Positions 44,289-53,483 of a stretch of 64,000 nucleotides of DNA are shown piece after piece. This stretch comes from PZPK01 sp965230795 (GTDB lineage Bacteria > Pseudomonadota > Gammaproteobacteria > Pseudomonadales > Oleiphilaceae). The DNA lies in contig OZ246020.1 in the NCBI GenBank assembly GCA_965230795.1, positions 3,162,001 through 3,226,000 on the forward strand. Reading direction: 5' to 3'. Every line of letters begins with the position of its first letter. The stretch's first letter is position 1. The notes under the pieces were generated by a model. The model was not told the DNA's origin. It saw only the letters and a program-made list of their open reading frames with translations, and made no database searches. The translations under genes were made by a program, and so were the position numbers.

Positions 44289-45814
44289 CCTTCTTTTGGT
44301 TGTTTACGGGGCCAAACCAGGCTGAACTTGGCCCCGCCTAGCGGACTGCGCCCCAAAAAAGCCTGACCTCCATGCCAGAACAGGATACGACGCACAATAG
44401 ACAACCCCAAGCCATATCCCCCTGAACTGCGCGTGCGACTGTCATCCAGGCGAGCAAAAGGAGTAAATACCGACTCCCATTGATCCTCCGGGATACCCGG
44501 GCCATCATCCTCTACATCTACGCGACAAGTGTCTTTATCAAAACTGCAAACCACTTTAACCGTTGATTTTGCATAACGAGTAGCATTGCCAACCAGATTT
44601 TGAATTGAACGGTGAATATAGCGGGTCTCCACTTCAGACATTTTCCAGATGTCCGCACCTTCCTTGTACTCAGCAAATATCTTCATGTCGGGTTTGACAC
44701 TACTTTGCTCGGAGATGACTTGCTCTACAATGGATGAAATATCCGTTTCCTGAAATGCCAGGATTGGACCACCTTGTTCCAGACGAGCATAGGTCAGAAT
44801 CTCATCAATTAACTCATCCAACTCCTGTATATCACCATCAATCCCTTTTACCTGTTTTTTCAAGGCTTCTTCACTGGGACAATCTTCGATCATCTGCACA
44901 CCGAAGCGGATCCTGGCGACCGGTGTTCGTAACTCATGTGACACAGCATGGATCATTTCTTTCTGAACATACATCAACCGCTGTATATGGTCCGCCATGC
45001 TATTGAATGCACTACCCAATCGACTGACGGCATCGTCAGTTCCGGCCACCTTTACACGCGCATCCAGCTCCCCTCTGGCAATTCGGCTGGCGACCGCTTC
45101 GATGGAACGAAGCTTGCGATCCAAGGACTGCAACATCAGAAAAATACTAATACCCAAAGCAGCCACAAAGCAGACAAACAAGAGAGACACAACGAACCAC
45201 GAAATGGTTTTGAAGCGGTCGGGAAAGACTACCTCAAACACTCGACCATCATCACTGGTAAACACGGCATAAGGACTGCTGACACCCGTTATCAACGCTG
45301 TTCCCCATCGCGCCAGGTCATCCAGGATCGCCTGAGAGCTGATTTTCTCCGGACTATCCGTCAGTTTTATTTCTACATTCAGGGCTCGCTCGATATCAGT
45401 CAGTGCAACACCCGAAGCCAGCTCAAACTTAACAATCCAAGTATAGAGCTGATAAATCTCACGACCGAGCTGGTCTGAATCCAATTTCAATAGCAGTTCA
45501 TCGTTGAGCCACTTGTGCCCGACAATACGACCCTTTTCAATCATCAGAACCGCTTGGCCCGACTGGATACGGGTCTGGAAGGTCTCATTAAAGTCATCCT
45601 GATTTCGGGCAACAACACTCAGTGACTTTGGGGCAGGATGCAACAATAGATGCTGATTACGCGATAAGTATTCGAGGGGAGGCGAAGTAAGCTCCGTCCA
45701 GTAGTGGAGAAGTCTGACATGACCGGAAAAAGCAATTACCGCATACGCAAACAGGCTTAGTGCCAATCCCACTGACACCAAGCCTGCCAAGATTTTTGCT
45801 AACAATTTATTCAA
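44285..45814 (-). CDS. Sensor histidine kinase (RstB-like)
   Basis: A 509-residue inner-membrane kinase: membrane helix at about 7-28, a periplasmic sensor region of about 150 residues, a second helix near 205-228, a HAMP domain, the phospho-accepting His in HAVSHELRTP, and an ATPase domain with QNLVGNATRYA, DDGPGIPEDQW and GGYGLGLSIV. The layout and motifs resemble RstB. The cognate regulator gene lies 18 bp upstream. Its signal is unknown. Confidence 0.92.
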   Translation of the reverse strand: MNKLLAKILAGLVSVGLALSLFAYAVIAFSGHVRLLHYWTELTSPPLEYLSRNQHLLLHPAPKSLSVVARNQDDFNETFQTRIQSGQAVLMIEKGRIVGHKWLNDELLLKLDSDQLGREIYQLYTWIVKFELASGVALTDIERALNVEIKLTDSPEKISSQAILDDLARWGTALITGVSSPYAVFTSDDGRVFEVVFPDRFKTISWFVVSLLFVCFVAALGISIFLMLQSLDRKLRSIEAVASRIARGELDARVKVAGTDDAVSRLGSAFNSMADHIQRLMYVQKEMIHAVSHELRTPVARIRFGVQMIEDCPSEEALKKQVKGIDGDIQELDELIDEILTYARLEQGGPILAFQETDISSIVEQVISEQSSVKPDMKIFAEYKEGADIWKMSEVETRYIHRSIQNLVGNATRYAKSTVKVVCSFDKDTCRVDVEDDGPGIPEDQWESVFTPFARLDDSRTRSSGGYGLGLSIVRRILFWHGGQAFLGRSPLGGAKFSLVWPRKQPKEG

Positions 45815-45832
45815 AATGCGTAACCCGGAGAT

Positions 45833-46579
45833 CTACGCTTCTTTTACAAAGAGATACCCTTTGCTTCTTACGGTTTTTATCCGACGAGGATGTACAGGGT
45901 CATCCCCAATTTTGGGTCGGATCCGGGAGACACGCACATCGATGGAGCGATCCTGGCCATCGTATTCTATGCCTCGCAGAGCAGTAAATATCTCTTCTCG
46001 ACTCAACACATTGCCAGCGTTACTAGACAGCAACCAGAGCAAATCAAACTCAGCACTCGTCAAATCAATGCTTTCATCATTGAGCCATGCCTCGCGCATA
46101 GATGAATCAATGACGAGATTGTTGAAGACGAGCCGGGTCGGCCCCTCACCGGAAGACGCATCTTTGGATGCAGACGCACCCCCCTGGTCGTGTTCTTTAA
46201 TGCGGCGTAGTAAAGCTCTGATTCTGGCCAAAAGCACTCTTGGCCGAACAGGCTTGGACATGTAATCATCGGCGCCCATTTCCAGCCCAAGAACCTGGTC
46301 CAGATCATCTGTTCGGGCAGTGAGCATTAGGATGGGACCATTGTAGTTAGGCCTCACCTTTCGACAGATGGATAAGCCATCCTCTCCAGGGAGCATTAGA
46401 TCCAATACGACCAGGTCAGGCTTTTCATTGGTAATACGCTCAACAGCATGCGCACCATTGGGTTCGACCGAAACCACCAGTCCATTACTTTCCAAATATT
46501 CTTTTGTTAGATCGGCCAAGCGCTCATCATCTTCGACGATCAGAATTCGCCATGCTTCGTTTTGATCTTCAACTTCCAT
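45833..46579 (-). CDS. OmpR/RstA-type response regulator
   Basis: A 248-residue regulator: receiver domain with acidic pair VEDDERL, phospho-Asp in VVLDLMLPGEDG and Lys in YMSKPVRPR, then a winged-helix DNA-binding domain (LTSAEFDLLWLLSSNAGNVLSREEIF, RSIDVRVSRIRPKI). I chose ATG 46579 (MEVEDQNEAWRILIVEDD); the frame is open to 46648 without family similarity. It is co-transcribed with the kinase gene behind it. Confidence 0.93.
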   Translation of the reverse strand: MEVEDQNEAWRILIVEDDERLADLTKEYLESNGLVVSVEPNGAHAVERITNEKPDLVVLDLMLPGEDGLSICRKVRPNYNGPILMLTARTDDLDQVLGLEMGADDYMSKPVRPRVLLARIRALLRRIKEHDQGGASASKDASSGEGPTRLVFNNLVIDSSMREAWLNDESIDLTSAEFDLLWLLSSNAGNVLSREEIFTALRGIEYDGQDRSIDVRVSRIRPKIGDDPVHPRRIKTVRSKGYLFVKEA

Positions 46580-46780
46580 CTGCTTTTTCTTGTCTGTGAG
46601 TAAGTGGAGTTTCCCATAACAGCATTTTGGCTTTCCCGAAAACCGCATACGGCTCTCTTCAGAAAACTAGCCCGTTACACTTAGTATATATGCTGTTTCA
46701 GAATTTACCTGAAAATACAAAAATATTTTCTGATACTTTATAAGTAGTTAGAAGGGATTTGAAGACAAGCTGGTGCCAGC

Positions 46781-47212
46781 TCAATCTTTTAGATCACTAG
46801 CGTTCTGGATGTTTATGATTTCGAGCTCAAAATTGAGTGTTAATCCCGCTAGTGGATGATTTGCATCGACGGTTACCTGACCTTTTTCAACCTTTATAAC
46901 TTTGACAACCTGAGTTTGCTCACCAGTGTTGGTTTGAAACTTCATTCCCGGCTTCAACTCGTCTACACCATCAAACAGAGAAACAGGTACATCGTTAACC
47001 AGAGAAGCATCATGGCGGCCATAGGCCAGCTCAGGAGGAATCGTGACATCCAGGCGGTCGCCTATCGAACGCCCCTCTACCGCTTTTTGCAATCCGGCAA
47101 TCACTGTTTTACTACCTTCAACAAAGGTCAGCGGCTCGCCACCCTCCGATGTATCAACAACATCACCGTTTGGATTCTTCAGCCAATAATTGAGTGTATA
47201 GACTTTTGGCAC
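46781..47212 (-). CDS. SlyD-like FKBP-type peptidyl-prolyl isomerase
   Basis: A 143-residue cytoplasmic isomerase: FKBP half-domains (TLNYWLKNPNGDVVDTS, GEPLTFVEGSKTVIAGLQKAVEG, then NHPLAGLTLNFELEI) surrounding an insert-in-flap chaperone domain (about 70-128). The His-rich metal-binding tail of E. coli SlyD is absent, so a nickel role is not supported. It lies 18 bp downstream of the PHA-synthase-like gene on the same strand. Confidence 0.92.
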   Translation of the reverse strand: MPKVYTLNYWLKNPNGDVVDTSEGGEPLTFVEGSKTVIAGLQKAVEGRSIGDRLDVTIPPELAYGRHDASLVNDVPVSLFDGVDELKPGMKFQTNTGEQTQVVKVIKVEKGQVTVDANHPLAGLTLNFELEIINIQNASDLKD

Positions 47213-47230
47213 AACTTATCTCCAAGTCGA

Positions 47231-48346
47231 TCAAGATGAACGTTCGGCCAACCATTGTGTGCTGATGGCCCATGTATTTTGAGGGGCGCGACTGCCAGCA
47301 AACACGCCTGCATGCCCGCCGGGGACGACACAAAATTCTTTGTCTTCAGATGACACGATGTCGAGTACTTTTCGTGCGGCTCGAATACTGACCAGTTTGT
47401 CGGCATCCCCCGCAAACGCGAGAATGGAACAACGAATCGACTCGAATTCAGCCTGAGATGCTCCAATCCGCATCCTTCCTTTGGCCAGCTTATTGTTCAG
47501 CGCCATGTGAACGGCCATATCGCGTATGGTTTCGCCAGGATAATCGACCATATCATCAAACCACTTACTCATGGTCAGGCTTTCCTCAAGATACTCTCGA
47601 TCCCAAAGATTCAGAAATTTCTCAAAGGAATTGATCACCGATCCCATCGGGTTTGTCAGCTTGAACACCAGGGAAGACGTCCAGCCCGGCACATGGAAAT
47701 ATCGCGCGGGCAGATCCATCAAGGAGAAATTCAACACACTTGAAATCGCCTGAGCAGGCCGATAAATCGTCGACAAAACCTTACCTGCAACACCACTTTG
47801 ATGCATATCTACGGGACTGGCAACCGTAATCAGGTTCCTGACACTCTCGTCTCCATGAGTCGCCAGATACATCAGGGAAATCAATCCTCCCATGCAATAG
47901 GAGAATATCGAGACATCTTCCTGATCCGAGTGATTGATTACGGCGTCCATCACCATCGGCATCCACTCGAGCACATAGGTTTCGAGCGACAGATTGCTGT
48001 GATCCGCGGTCACATCACCCCAGTCTACGAGATATACATCAAAACCCTTGGCCAAAAAATAACGCACAATACTTCGGTGCGGCATCAAATCAAATATCAT
48101 CGAAGTAGCCGCCAAAGGTGGCACCAGCAATACCGGAACCCGATGCTTTTCTGGCTCAACATCAATCGTCTCATCCGCTACCTGAATCGAAGTTTCAGTC
48201 ACAGGATGATAGTGCCGAACAGACATGATCCCTTCACTCAAAATAACATCGTAGGGACTCAATTCAGAAATAATAAAGTTTTCCGAAAAAACCGCCTGCT
48301 CTACCCCGTTGAGCACGGACCAAAACACTTTTTCAGCTAGATTCAT
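47231..48346 (-). CDS. PhaC-like alpha/beta hydrolase (class III PHA synthase-related)
   Basis: A 371-residue protein with the PHA-synthase lipase-like box SYCMGG, in which Cys151 replaces the usual nucleophilic Ser. The Asp is in AGDADKLVS (Asp316) and the His in GGHAGVFAG (His345). VYLVDWGD near residue 105 is also typical of PhaC. Length matches class III PhaC (about 355). No phaE, phaR, phaA, phaB or phasin gene is nearby, so polymer synthesis is uncertain and another acyl-transfer role is possible. Confidence 0.82.
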   Translation of the reverse strand: MNLAEKVFWSVLNGVEQAVFSENFIISELSPYDVILSEGIMSVRHYHPVTETSIQVADETIDVEPEKHRVPVLLVPPLAATSMIFDLMPHRSIVRYFLAKGFDVYLVDWGDVTADHSNLSLETYVLEWMPMVMDAVINHSDQEDVSIFSYCMGGLISLMYLATHGDESVRNLITVASPVDMHQSGVAGKVLSTIYRPAQAISSVLNFSLMDLPARYFHVPGWTSSLVFKLTNPMGSVINSFEKFLNLWDREYLEESLTMSKWFDDMVDYPGETIRDMAVHMALNNKLAKGRMRIGASQAEFESIRCSILAFAGDADKLVSIRAARKVLDIVSSEDKEFCVVPGGHAGVFAGSRAPQNTWAISTQWLAERSS

Positions 48347-48383
48347 TGTTTAATCCAACACCTGTTTAAGTAACAACGTAAAC

Positions 48384-49421
48384 CTATGGACAGGGAAAGG
48401 TATGCTGCATGTGCAGCATTTCCAAACGTTTTAAAATATCCGGCGTCAACACAATATCCACAGAATTGATATTCTCTTCTAGCTGAGCCAGTGAAGTGGC
48501 ACCAATAATATTGCTGGTTACAAAACCCCGACCATTTACGAAAGCTAGTGCAAGTTGCGCAGCAGACATACCAAACTCCTCGGCCAGTCCAACATAATCA
48601 GACACAGCCCGCTCAGCTCGCTCATGAGTATAGCGGGAGAATCGATCAAACAGGGTAATCCTGGCACCTGGTGGCCTCTTACCATTGAGGTATTTTCCCG
48701 TCAAAACACCAAAAGCCAAAGGAGAGTACGCAAGCAAACCCACATTTTCCCGATGAGAGCATTCCGCTAACCCGACCTCATACGTGCGATTCAAAAGATT
48801 ATAGGGATTTTGAACACTGACTGGAGCAGGCATATCCAATTCATTGGCCAGAGCAATACAGGTCATCAAGCCCCAAGGCGTTTCGTTGGACAAGCCGTAA
48901 GTACGGATTTTTCCCTTGGAAAGGAAGCTTTTTATAACTTGAAGCGTTTCCCGCAAGGGAACAGCATCGCTGTCGTCCTGATGTTCATAACCGAGCTTAC
49001 CAAAGAAGTTTGTCGATCTTTCCGGCCAATGCAGTTGATAGAGATCGACATAGTCTGTTCTTAATCGCTGCAAACTTCCATTCAATGCCTTCACAAGATG
49101 TGATTCATTAAGGCGCGGACCACCCCGAATATACTTCAGCCAATCCCCCGGACCTGCTGCCTTGGTCGCAAGCACCACTCGGTCCCTACTCCCTGTTTTC
49201 TGCAACCAGGAGCCAATATAAGACTCAGTCGCTCCTTGAGTTTCCTGACGGGGAGGCACCGGATACATTTCGGCTGTATCAATAAAATTGATCCCTCGCT
49301 CCACAGCAAAATCCAGTTGAGCATGCGCTTCGTCTTCCGAATTCTGCTGCCCCCAAGTCATGGTACCAAGGCACAACTTGCTGACCCGAATATCACTGTG
49401 CCCCAAAACGTCGTGCTGCAT
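48384..49421 (-). CDS. tas: Aldo/keto reductase Tas
   Basis: A 345-residue NADP(H)-dependent reductase closely resembling E. coli Tas in order and length. Catalytic tetrad candidates are Asp and Tyr in FIDTAEMYPVPPRQETQG, Lys in VLATKAAGPG and His in YQLHWPERSTNFFGKLGY. The NPYNLLNRTYEVGLAE motif is shared with Tas. I chose ATG 49421, which has GGAGG six bases upstream; the ATG at 49433 would place that site inside the gene. Its physiological substrate is unknown. Confidence 0.92.
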   Translation of the reverse strand: MQHDVLGHSDIRVSKLCLGTMTWGQQNSEDEAHAQLDFAVERGINFIDTAEMYPVPPRQETQGATESYIGSWLQKTGSRDRVVLATKAAGPGDWLKYIRGGPRLNESHLVKALNGSLQRLRTDYVDLYQLHWPERSTNFFGKLGYEHQDDSDAVPLRETLQVIKSFLSKGKIRTYGLSNETPWGLMTCIALANELDMPAPVSVQNPYNLLNRTYEVGLAECSHRENVGLLAYSPLAFGVLTGKYLNGKRPPGARITLFDRFSRYTHERAERAVSDYVGLAEEFGMSAAQLALAFVNGRGFVTSNIIGATSLAQLEENINSVDIVLTPDILKRLEMLHMQHTFPCP

Positions 49422-49438
49422 TATTGCCTCCAAATAAA

Positions 49439-49461
49439 AAACCCCGGATAAACCGGGGTTT
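49439..49461 (-). terminator. Rho-independent terminator after oadB
   Basis: AAACCCCGG and CCGGGGTTT form a 9-bp stem around ATAAA. On the minus strand the stem ends in a run of T residues (GGGGTTTTTTATTT). It lies 25 bp after the oadB stop and just before tas. Confidence 0.88.
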
Positions 49462-49485
49462 GATTATATGACAACAGTCTCCGAA

Positions 49486-50811
49486 TTAAGCACCCAGGAA
49501 CTTGATCATGACCCCGGCAGCTACGGCAGAGCCGATAACACCAGCCACGTTCGGTCCCATGGCGTGCATCAACAAGAAGTTCTGTGGATTCGCATCCAAG
49601 CCAACTTTGTTGGACACCCTGGCCGCCATAGGAACAGCGGAAACGCCAGCTGATCCAATCAACGGATTCAGTTTGTTGGCGCTGAAAAGATTCATAAACT
49701 TGGCCATCAAAACGCCTGTTGCAGTACCCACACCGAATGCTGCCATGCCCAAAACCAGAATACCCAGCGTCTGTAGGTCGAGGAACTTGTCAGCACTCAG
49801 TTTTGAACCAACGGACAGACCAAGGAAGATGGTCACAATATTGATCAAGGCATTCTGCGCCGTATCAGACAAGCGATCCACCACACCACACTCTTTCATC
49901 AGGTTACCGAAACAGAACATACCCAGAAGAGGAGCTGCATCTGGAAGGAACAAAGCTACCAGAATCAGGACAGCAATCGGGAACAGAATCTTCTCAAGCT
50001 TGTGCACATGACGCAGCTGCACCATCTTGATCTTTCTCTCCTCCGCCGTTGTCAAAGCTTTCATGATGGGCGGCTGAATCACAGGAACCAGCGCCATGTA
50101 GGAATACGCTGCTACTGCAATTGCACCCAGCAAATGTGGAGACAGCACAGAAGCCACATAGATAGACGTTGGACCATCAGCACCACCGATGATACCAATT
50201 GCTGCCGCCTCATAGATCGTGAAATCCATGATGCCCGAAGTTGTCATCAGCGCAGCACCAAGCACTGTCCCAAAGATGCCGAACTGTGCAGCAGCACCTA
50301 ACAGGATGGTCTTTGGGTTTGCCAACAAGGGACCAAAGTCCGTCATCGCCCCGACACCCATGAAGATGAGCAGCGGGCCAACCGCACTGCCTATAACAAC
50401 TGTATAAAAGTTAGCCAGCATACCATTGGCATAACCCGCATCCAGCGCTACCTGCTGTGCAGCAAATGCTGCTTCAGCTCCGGCATGTTTATAGGCTTCC
50501 TTGAAGCTCTTCAACACTTCGGCAGTAATCTCCTGACCAGCCTCATAAGGTACTTTGAGGATTTCTGCCAGGGCCAACAATACATCCGGCTTATGGAAAT
50601 GGATGGCATTTTCGACCGCAGTCATAGCCAGTCCGGCTTCAGGAATATTCGCAAGAATTCCACCAAAACCGATAGGCACGAGCAATAAGGGCTCAAAACC
50701 CTTCTTGATAGCAAGGTATAGAAGAAACAGACAGACAATAATCATTGAAAACTGTCCGACTGTGATGTTGTACAGACCGCTTCCGGTCCACAAGTTAAGA
50801 ATATTCTCCAT
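49486..50811 (-). CDS. oadB: Oxaloacetate decarboxylase beta subunit (Na+ pump)
   Basis: A 441-residue inner-membrane protein with about ten hydrophobic segments. It carries the conserved PIGFGGILANIPEAGL near residue 46, the AAAIGIIGGADGPTSIYVA motif in the middle and NPLIGSAGVSAVPMAARVSNKVG near the end. It couples decarboxylation of carboxybiotin to Na+ export. It contains an Ala-rich soluble loop at about 75-130. It is the third gene of oadG-oadA-oadB. Confidence 0.96.
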   Translation of the reverse strand: MENILNLWTGSGLYNITVGQFSMIIVCLFLLYLAIKKGFEPLLLVPIGFGGILANIPEAGLAMTAVENAIHFHKPDVLLALAEILKVPYEAGQEITAEVLKSFKEAYKHAGAEAAFAAQQVALDAGYANGMLANFYTVVIGSAVGPLLIFMGVGAMTDFGPLLANPKTILLGAAAQFGIFGTVLGAALMTTSGIMDFTIYEAAAIGIIGGADGPTSIYVASVLSPHLLGAIAVAAYSYMALVPVIQPPIMKALTTAEERKIKMVQLRHVHKLEKILFPIAVLILVALFLPDAAPLLGMFCFGNLMKECGVVDRLSDTAQNALINIVTIFLGLSVGSKLSADKFLDLQTLGILVLGMAAFGVGTATGVLMAKFMNLFSANKLNPLIGSAGVSAVPMAARVSNKVGLDANPQNFLLMHAMGPNVAGVIGSAVAAGVMIKFLGA

Positions 50812-50826
50812 CGCTGAAAAACCCTA

Positions 50827-52608
50827 TTACAACGTCAACAAAGTATCGCCAACTGCAACAGAGTCACCCACTGCAACGGAAATCGTTCCGACGGTACCAG
50901 CACGTGGAGCACGTACCTCTGTTTCCATCTTCATCGCTTCGAGAATCAACAGCAGGTCACCTTCCTGAACAGCTTGACCTGGCGTTGCCACTATCTTGAA
51001 GATGTTGCCCGCCAAAGGTGCCGGGACCGGCTCGCCGCCGCTCGGCGCCGCTGGAGCTGCCGCTGCTGGAGCCGAACCACTGGCTTGTACTGGCTTGATA
51101 CCTGTGATGTCGCCACCTTCTTCAACTTCGACAACGTAGGATTGACCATTCACTGTAATGGTGTAGGTTTCTTTCCCACCTTTTGGCGCAGCGACCATTT
51201 TGACATCGTCTTCGCTTGGTACTGGCTCAAACGCATCTGCGTTTCCACGATTCTCCAGGAATTTAAGGCCAACCTGAGGAAACAGTGCGTATGTCAGTAC
51301 ATCATCAATAACATCATTTGCCAGTTTGAAACCTTTCTCTCCAGCCAGCTTATTCAGTTCTTCCGAGAGCTTGTCCATTTCATCTTCGATCAAGTCTGCA
51401 GGACGACAGGTGACTGGCTCTTTACCCTCTAGAACTCGCTCTTGCAGTTCTTTATTGTAAGGCGCCGGAGCTGCTCCATACTCGCCTTTCAGAATCGCAG
51501 AAGTTTCTTTGGAAATACTCTTGTATCGCTCACCAGTGAGCACATTCAATACAGCCTGGGTCCCAACGATTTGCGAGGTAGGAGTCACCAGAGGGATGAA
51601 ACCGAGGTCTTCACGAACGCGCGGAATTTCTTCAAGTACTTCATCAAACTTATCCGCCGCGCCCTGTTCTTTCAACTGGCTTTCCATATTGGTCAACATG
51701 CCACCAGGCACTTGAGCTATCAGGATACGGGGGTCCGTACCACGCAAGGAGCCCTCAAACTTCGCGTACTTCTTGCGCACTTTTCGGAAATAGTCACTGA
51801 TTTCTGACAGCAACTTGATATCCAGGCCCGTATCTCGCTCGGTGCCCTCCAGGGTCGCCACAACTGTTTCAGTGGCCGTGTGAGCATACGTCATGGACAT
51901 GGAAGAAATTGCCGCATCCACACGGTCAATACCCGCTTCGATGGCTTTAAGCAATGTCATGTCTGCAATACCGGAAGTAGCATGCGACTGCAGTTGTACT
52001 TCAAGGTCTGTTTCCGCTTTCAGGCGGCTAACCAGCTCATAAGCCGTATAAGGAGCCAAGGTTCCAGCCATATCTTTGATGGCGATAGAGTCTGCACCCA
52101 GGTCTTCAATCTGTTTGGCCAGGCTCACCCAGTTTTCCAGAGTGTGGACAGGGCTCGTAGTGTAGGACAGAGTGCCCTGGGCATGAGCACCGCTGGCTTT
52201 AACAGCCTTGAGAGCACGCTCCAGATTGCGCGGATCATTCATCGCATCAAAGACACGAAAAACATCAACGCCGTTTTTAACCGCTCGCTCAACGAACTTG
52301 TCGACAACATCATCCGCATAATGACGATAACCAAGAAGGTTTTGGCCGCGAAGCAACATCTGCTGCCTGGTATTCGGCATCGCCTTTTTTAGTTCACGGA
52401 TACGATCCCATGGATCTTCCCCCAGGTAACGAATGCAAGCATCAAACGTTGCCCCACCCCAGGATTCAGTTGACCAGTAACCCACTTGATCGAGCTTCTC
52501 GGCAATAGGAAGCATGTCGTCGATGCGCAGGCGGGTAGCTAGCAGGGATTGGTGAGCGTCGCGGAGCGCGAGTTCGGTAATCCCCAGTTTTTTCGTTGAG
52601 TCAGTCAT
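50827..52608 (-). CDS. oadA: Oxaloacetate decarboxylase alpha subunit
   Basis: A 593-residue biotin-dependent carboxyltransferase. The N-terminal domain has LRDAHQSLLATRLR, STESWGGATFDACIR and the metal-lysine region SIAIKDMAGTL. A linker with Ala/Pro repeats (about 495-525) leads to the biotinyl domain with EAMKMET (biotinyl Lys about 560). It transfers the carboxyl of oxaloacetate to biotin. oadG is upstream and oadB downstream. Confidence 0.96.
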   Translation of the reverse strand: MTDSTKKLGITELALRDAHQSLLATRLRIDDMLPIAEKLDQVGYWSTESWGGATFDACIRYLGEDPWDRIRELKKAMPNTRQQMLLRGQNLLGYRHYADDVVDKFVERAVKNGVDVFRVFDAMNDPRNLERALKAVKASGAHAQGTLSYTTSPVHTLENWVSLAKQIEDLGADSIAIKDMAGTLAPYTAYELVSRLKAETDLEVQLQSHATSGIADMTLLKAIEAGIDRVDAAISSMSMTYAHTATETVVATLEGTERDTGLDIKLLSEISDYFRKVRKKYAKFEGSLRGTDPRILIAQVPGGMLTNMESQLKEQGAADKFDEVLEEIPRVREDLGFIPLVTPTSQIVGTQAVLNVLTGERYKSISKETSAILKGEYGAAPAPYNKELQERVLEGKEPVTCRPADLIEDEMDKLSEELNKLAGEKGFKLANDVIDDVLTYALFPQVGLKFLENRGNADAFEPVPSEDDVKMVAAPKGGKETYTITVNGQSYVVEVEEGGDITGIKPVQASGSAPAAAAPAAPSGGEPVPAPLAGNIFKIVATPGQAVQEGDLLLILEAMKMETEVRAPRAGTVGTISVAVGDSVAVGDTLLTL

Positions 52609-52651
52609 TGTTATAAAGCCTTCTGTTAAAGGTTTAATTCGTTAGTGCCGT

Positions 52652-52897
52652 TCACTTCTTGTGGTCTGAACGGTACTTGGCAACTGCAGCAGAGAGTACG
52701 GCCAGCAGTTGTGCATCTTCAGATGCTTCAAGCGGTTTGGCTGGAGACTTGGCTGGCACCGGTTCAGGTTCAGGCGCATACTTCAGCACCAGCTTGGACA
52801 TCAGGCTTGTAACCAATACCAAGATGATAAGAAATACGAACACGAAGCCCATACCGACAAGCATCAAGCTCACAGCATCAGACATTAAATCAGACAT
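52652..52897 (-). CDS. oadG: Oxaloacetate decarboxylase gamma subunit
   Basis: An 81-residue protein with one N-terminal transmembrane helix (about 10-33) and a Pro/Ala-rich, charged tail (APEPEPVPAKSPAKP), the OadG pattern. It holds the alpha and beta subunits together at the membrane. As usual it is the first gene of oadGAB. A second ATG lies four codons later. Confidence 0.9.
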   Translation of the reverse strand: MSDLMSDAVSLMLVGMGFVFVFLIILVLVTSLMSKLVLKYAPEPEPVPAKSPAKPLEASEDAQLLAVLSAAVAKYRSDHKK

Positions 52898-53106
52898 TCT
52901 GACTACCTATTTTTGATCTTTTAGATTCGCGCAGGGCAAGGCCAATTTGCTTAAAAAATAGGCCCATAGTGCGACGCCAGCGTAATGTACCCTTTCTGGT
53001 TTCGCGAGGCAACCGCCTCTTACCCCCGATTTTCACAGAACTTCAACCCATGAACAGAGACCGGAAAAACACGTAAAGGACAGGCAAAAAAAGTAGGAAA
53101 ATTGAA

Positions 53107-53183
53107 TGGCGCGGCTGGGAGGATTCGAACCTCCGACCACCTGGTTCGAAGCCAGATACTCTATCCAGCTGAGCTACAGCCGC
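53107..53183 (-). tRNA. tRNA-Arg with anticodon TCG
   Basis: A full cloverleaf read on the minus strand: acceptor GCGGCTG pairing with CAGCCGC, anticodon loop CTTCGAA (anticodon TCG, reading CGA), T-loop TTCGAAT, and an encoded CCA end. It differs from the neighbouring tRNA-Arg(ACG) at only three positions: 27, 34 and 44. The 27-43 pair becomes T-G. Confidence 0.93.
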
Positions 53184-53211
53184 ACGAAGAAGGTCAGAGA
53201 GAAACTAAAGT

Positions 53212-53288
53212 TGGCGCGGCTGGGAGGATTCGAACCTCCGACCGCCTGGTTCGTAGCCAGGTACTCTATCCAGCTGAGCTACAGCCGC
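53212..53288 (-). tRNA. tRNA-Arg with anticodon ACG
   Basis: Cloverleaf on the minus strand with anticodon loop CTACGAA; A34 is expected to be edited to inosine by TadA and to read CGU, CGC and CGA. CCA is encoded. Otherwise nearly identical to the next tRNA in the array. Confidence 0.95.
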
Positions 53289-53309
53289 AAAACCTTAGTT
53301 GTTTTCTGA

Positions 53310-53399
53310 TGGCGGAGAGAGAGGGATTCGAACCCTCGATGGGTGTTAACCCATACGCCCTTAGCAGGGGCGCGCCTTCAGCCTCTCGGCCATCTCTCC
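53310..53399 (-). tRNA. tRNA-Ser with anticodon GCT
   Basis: A 90-nt class II tRNA with a long variable arm, acceptor GGAGAGA, anticodon loop CTGCTAA (GCT, reading AGC and AGU) and encoded CCA. It is the first tRNA of the array downstream of csrA, a placement also seen in pseudomonads. Confidence 0.95.
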
Positions 53400-53483
53400 T
53401 AAAACGCGGCGTATCATAACACAATATTTTTAAATTCAAAGTGCCGCGTTGAATTATTTTCTAATAAATTCAATACGTAGAGA

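Noticed and set aside
46696..46714. Inverted repeat TTTCAG / CTGAAA upstream of the response regulator
   Set aside because: Arms are only 6 bp in an AT-rich gap, and there is no second copy to support an autoregulatory site.
53102..53419. An open frame on the plus strand over the tRNA array (GGFEPP-type repeats)
   Set aside because: This is the familiar false protein produced by translating the antisense of tRNA genes.
53433..53457. AATTCAA / TTGAATT inverted repeat between csrA and tRNA-Ser as a terminator
   Set aside because: The stem is short and AT-only, and no T-tract follows on the minus strand.
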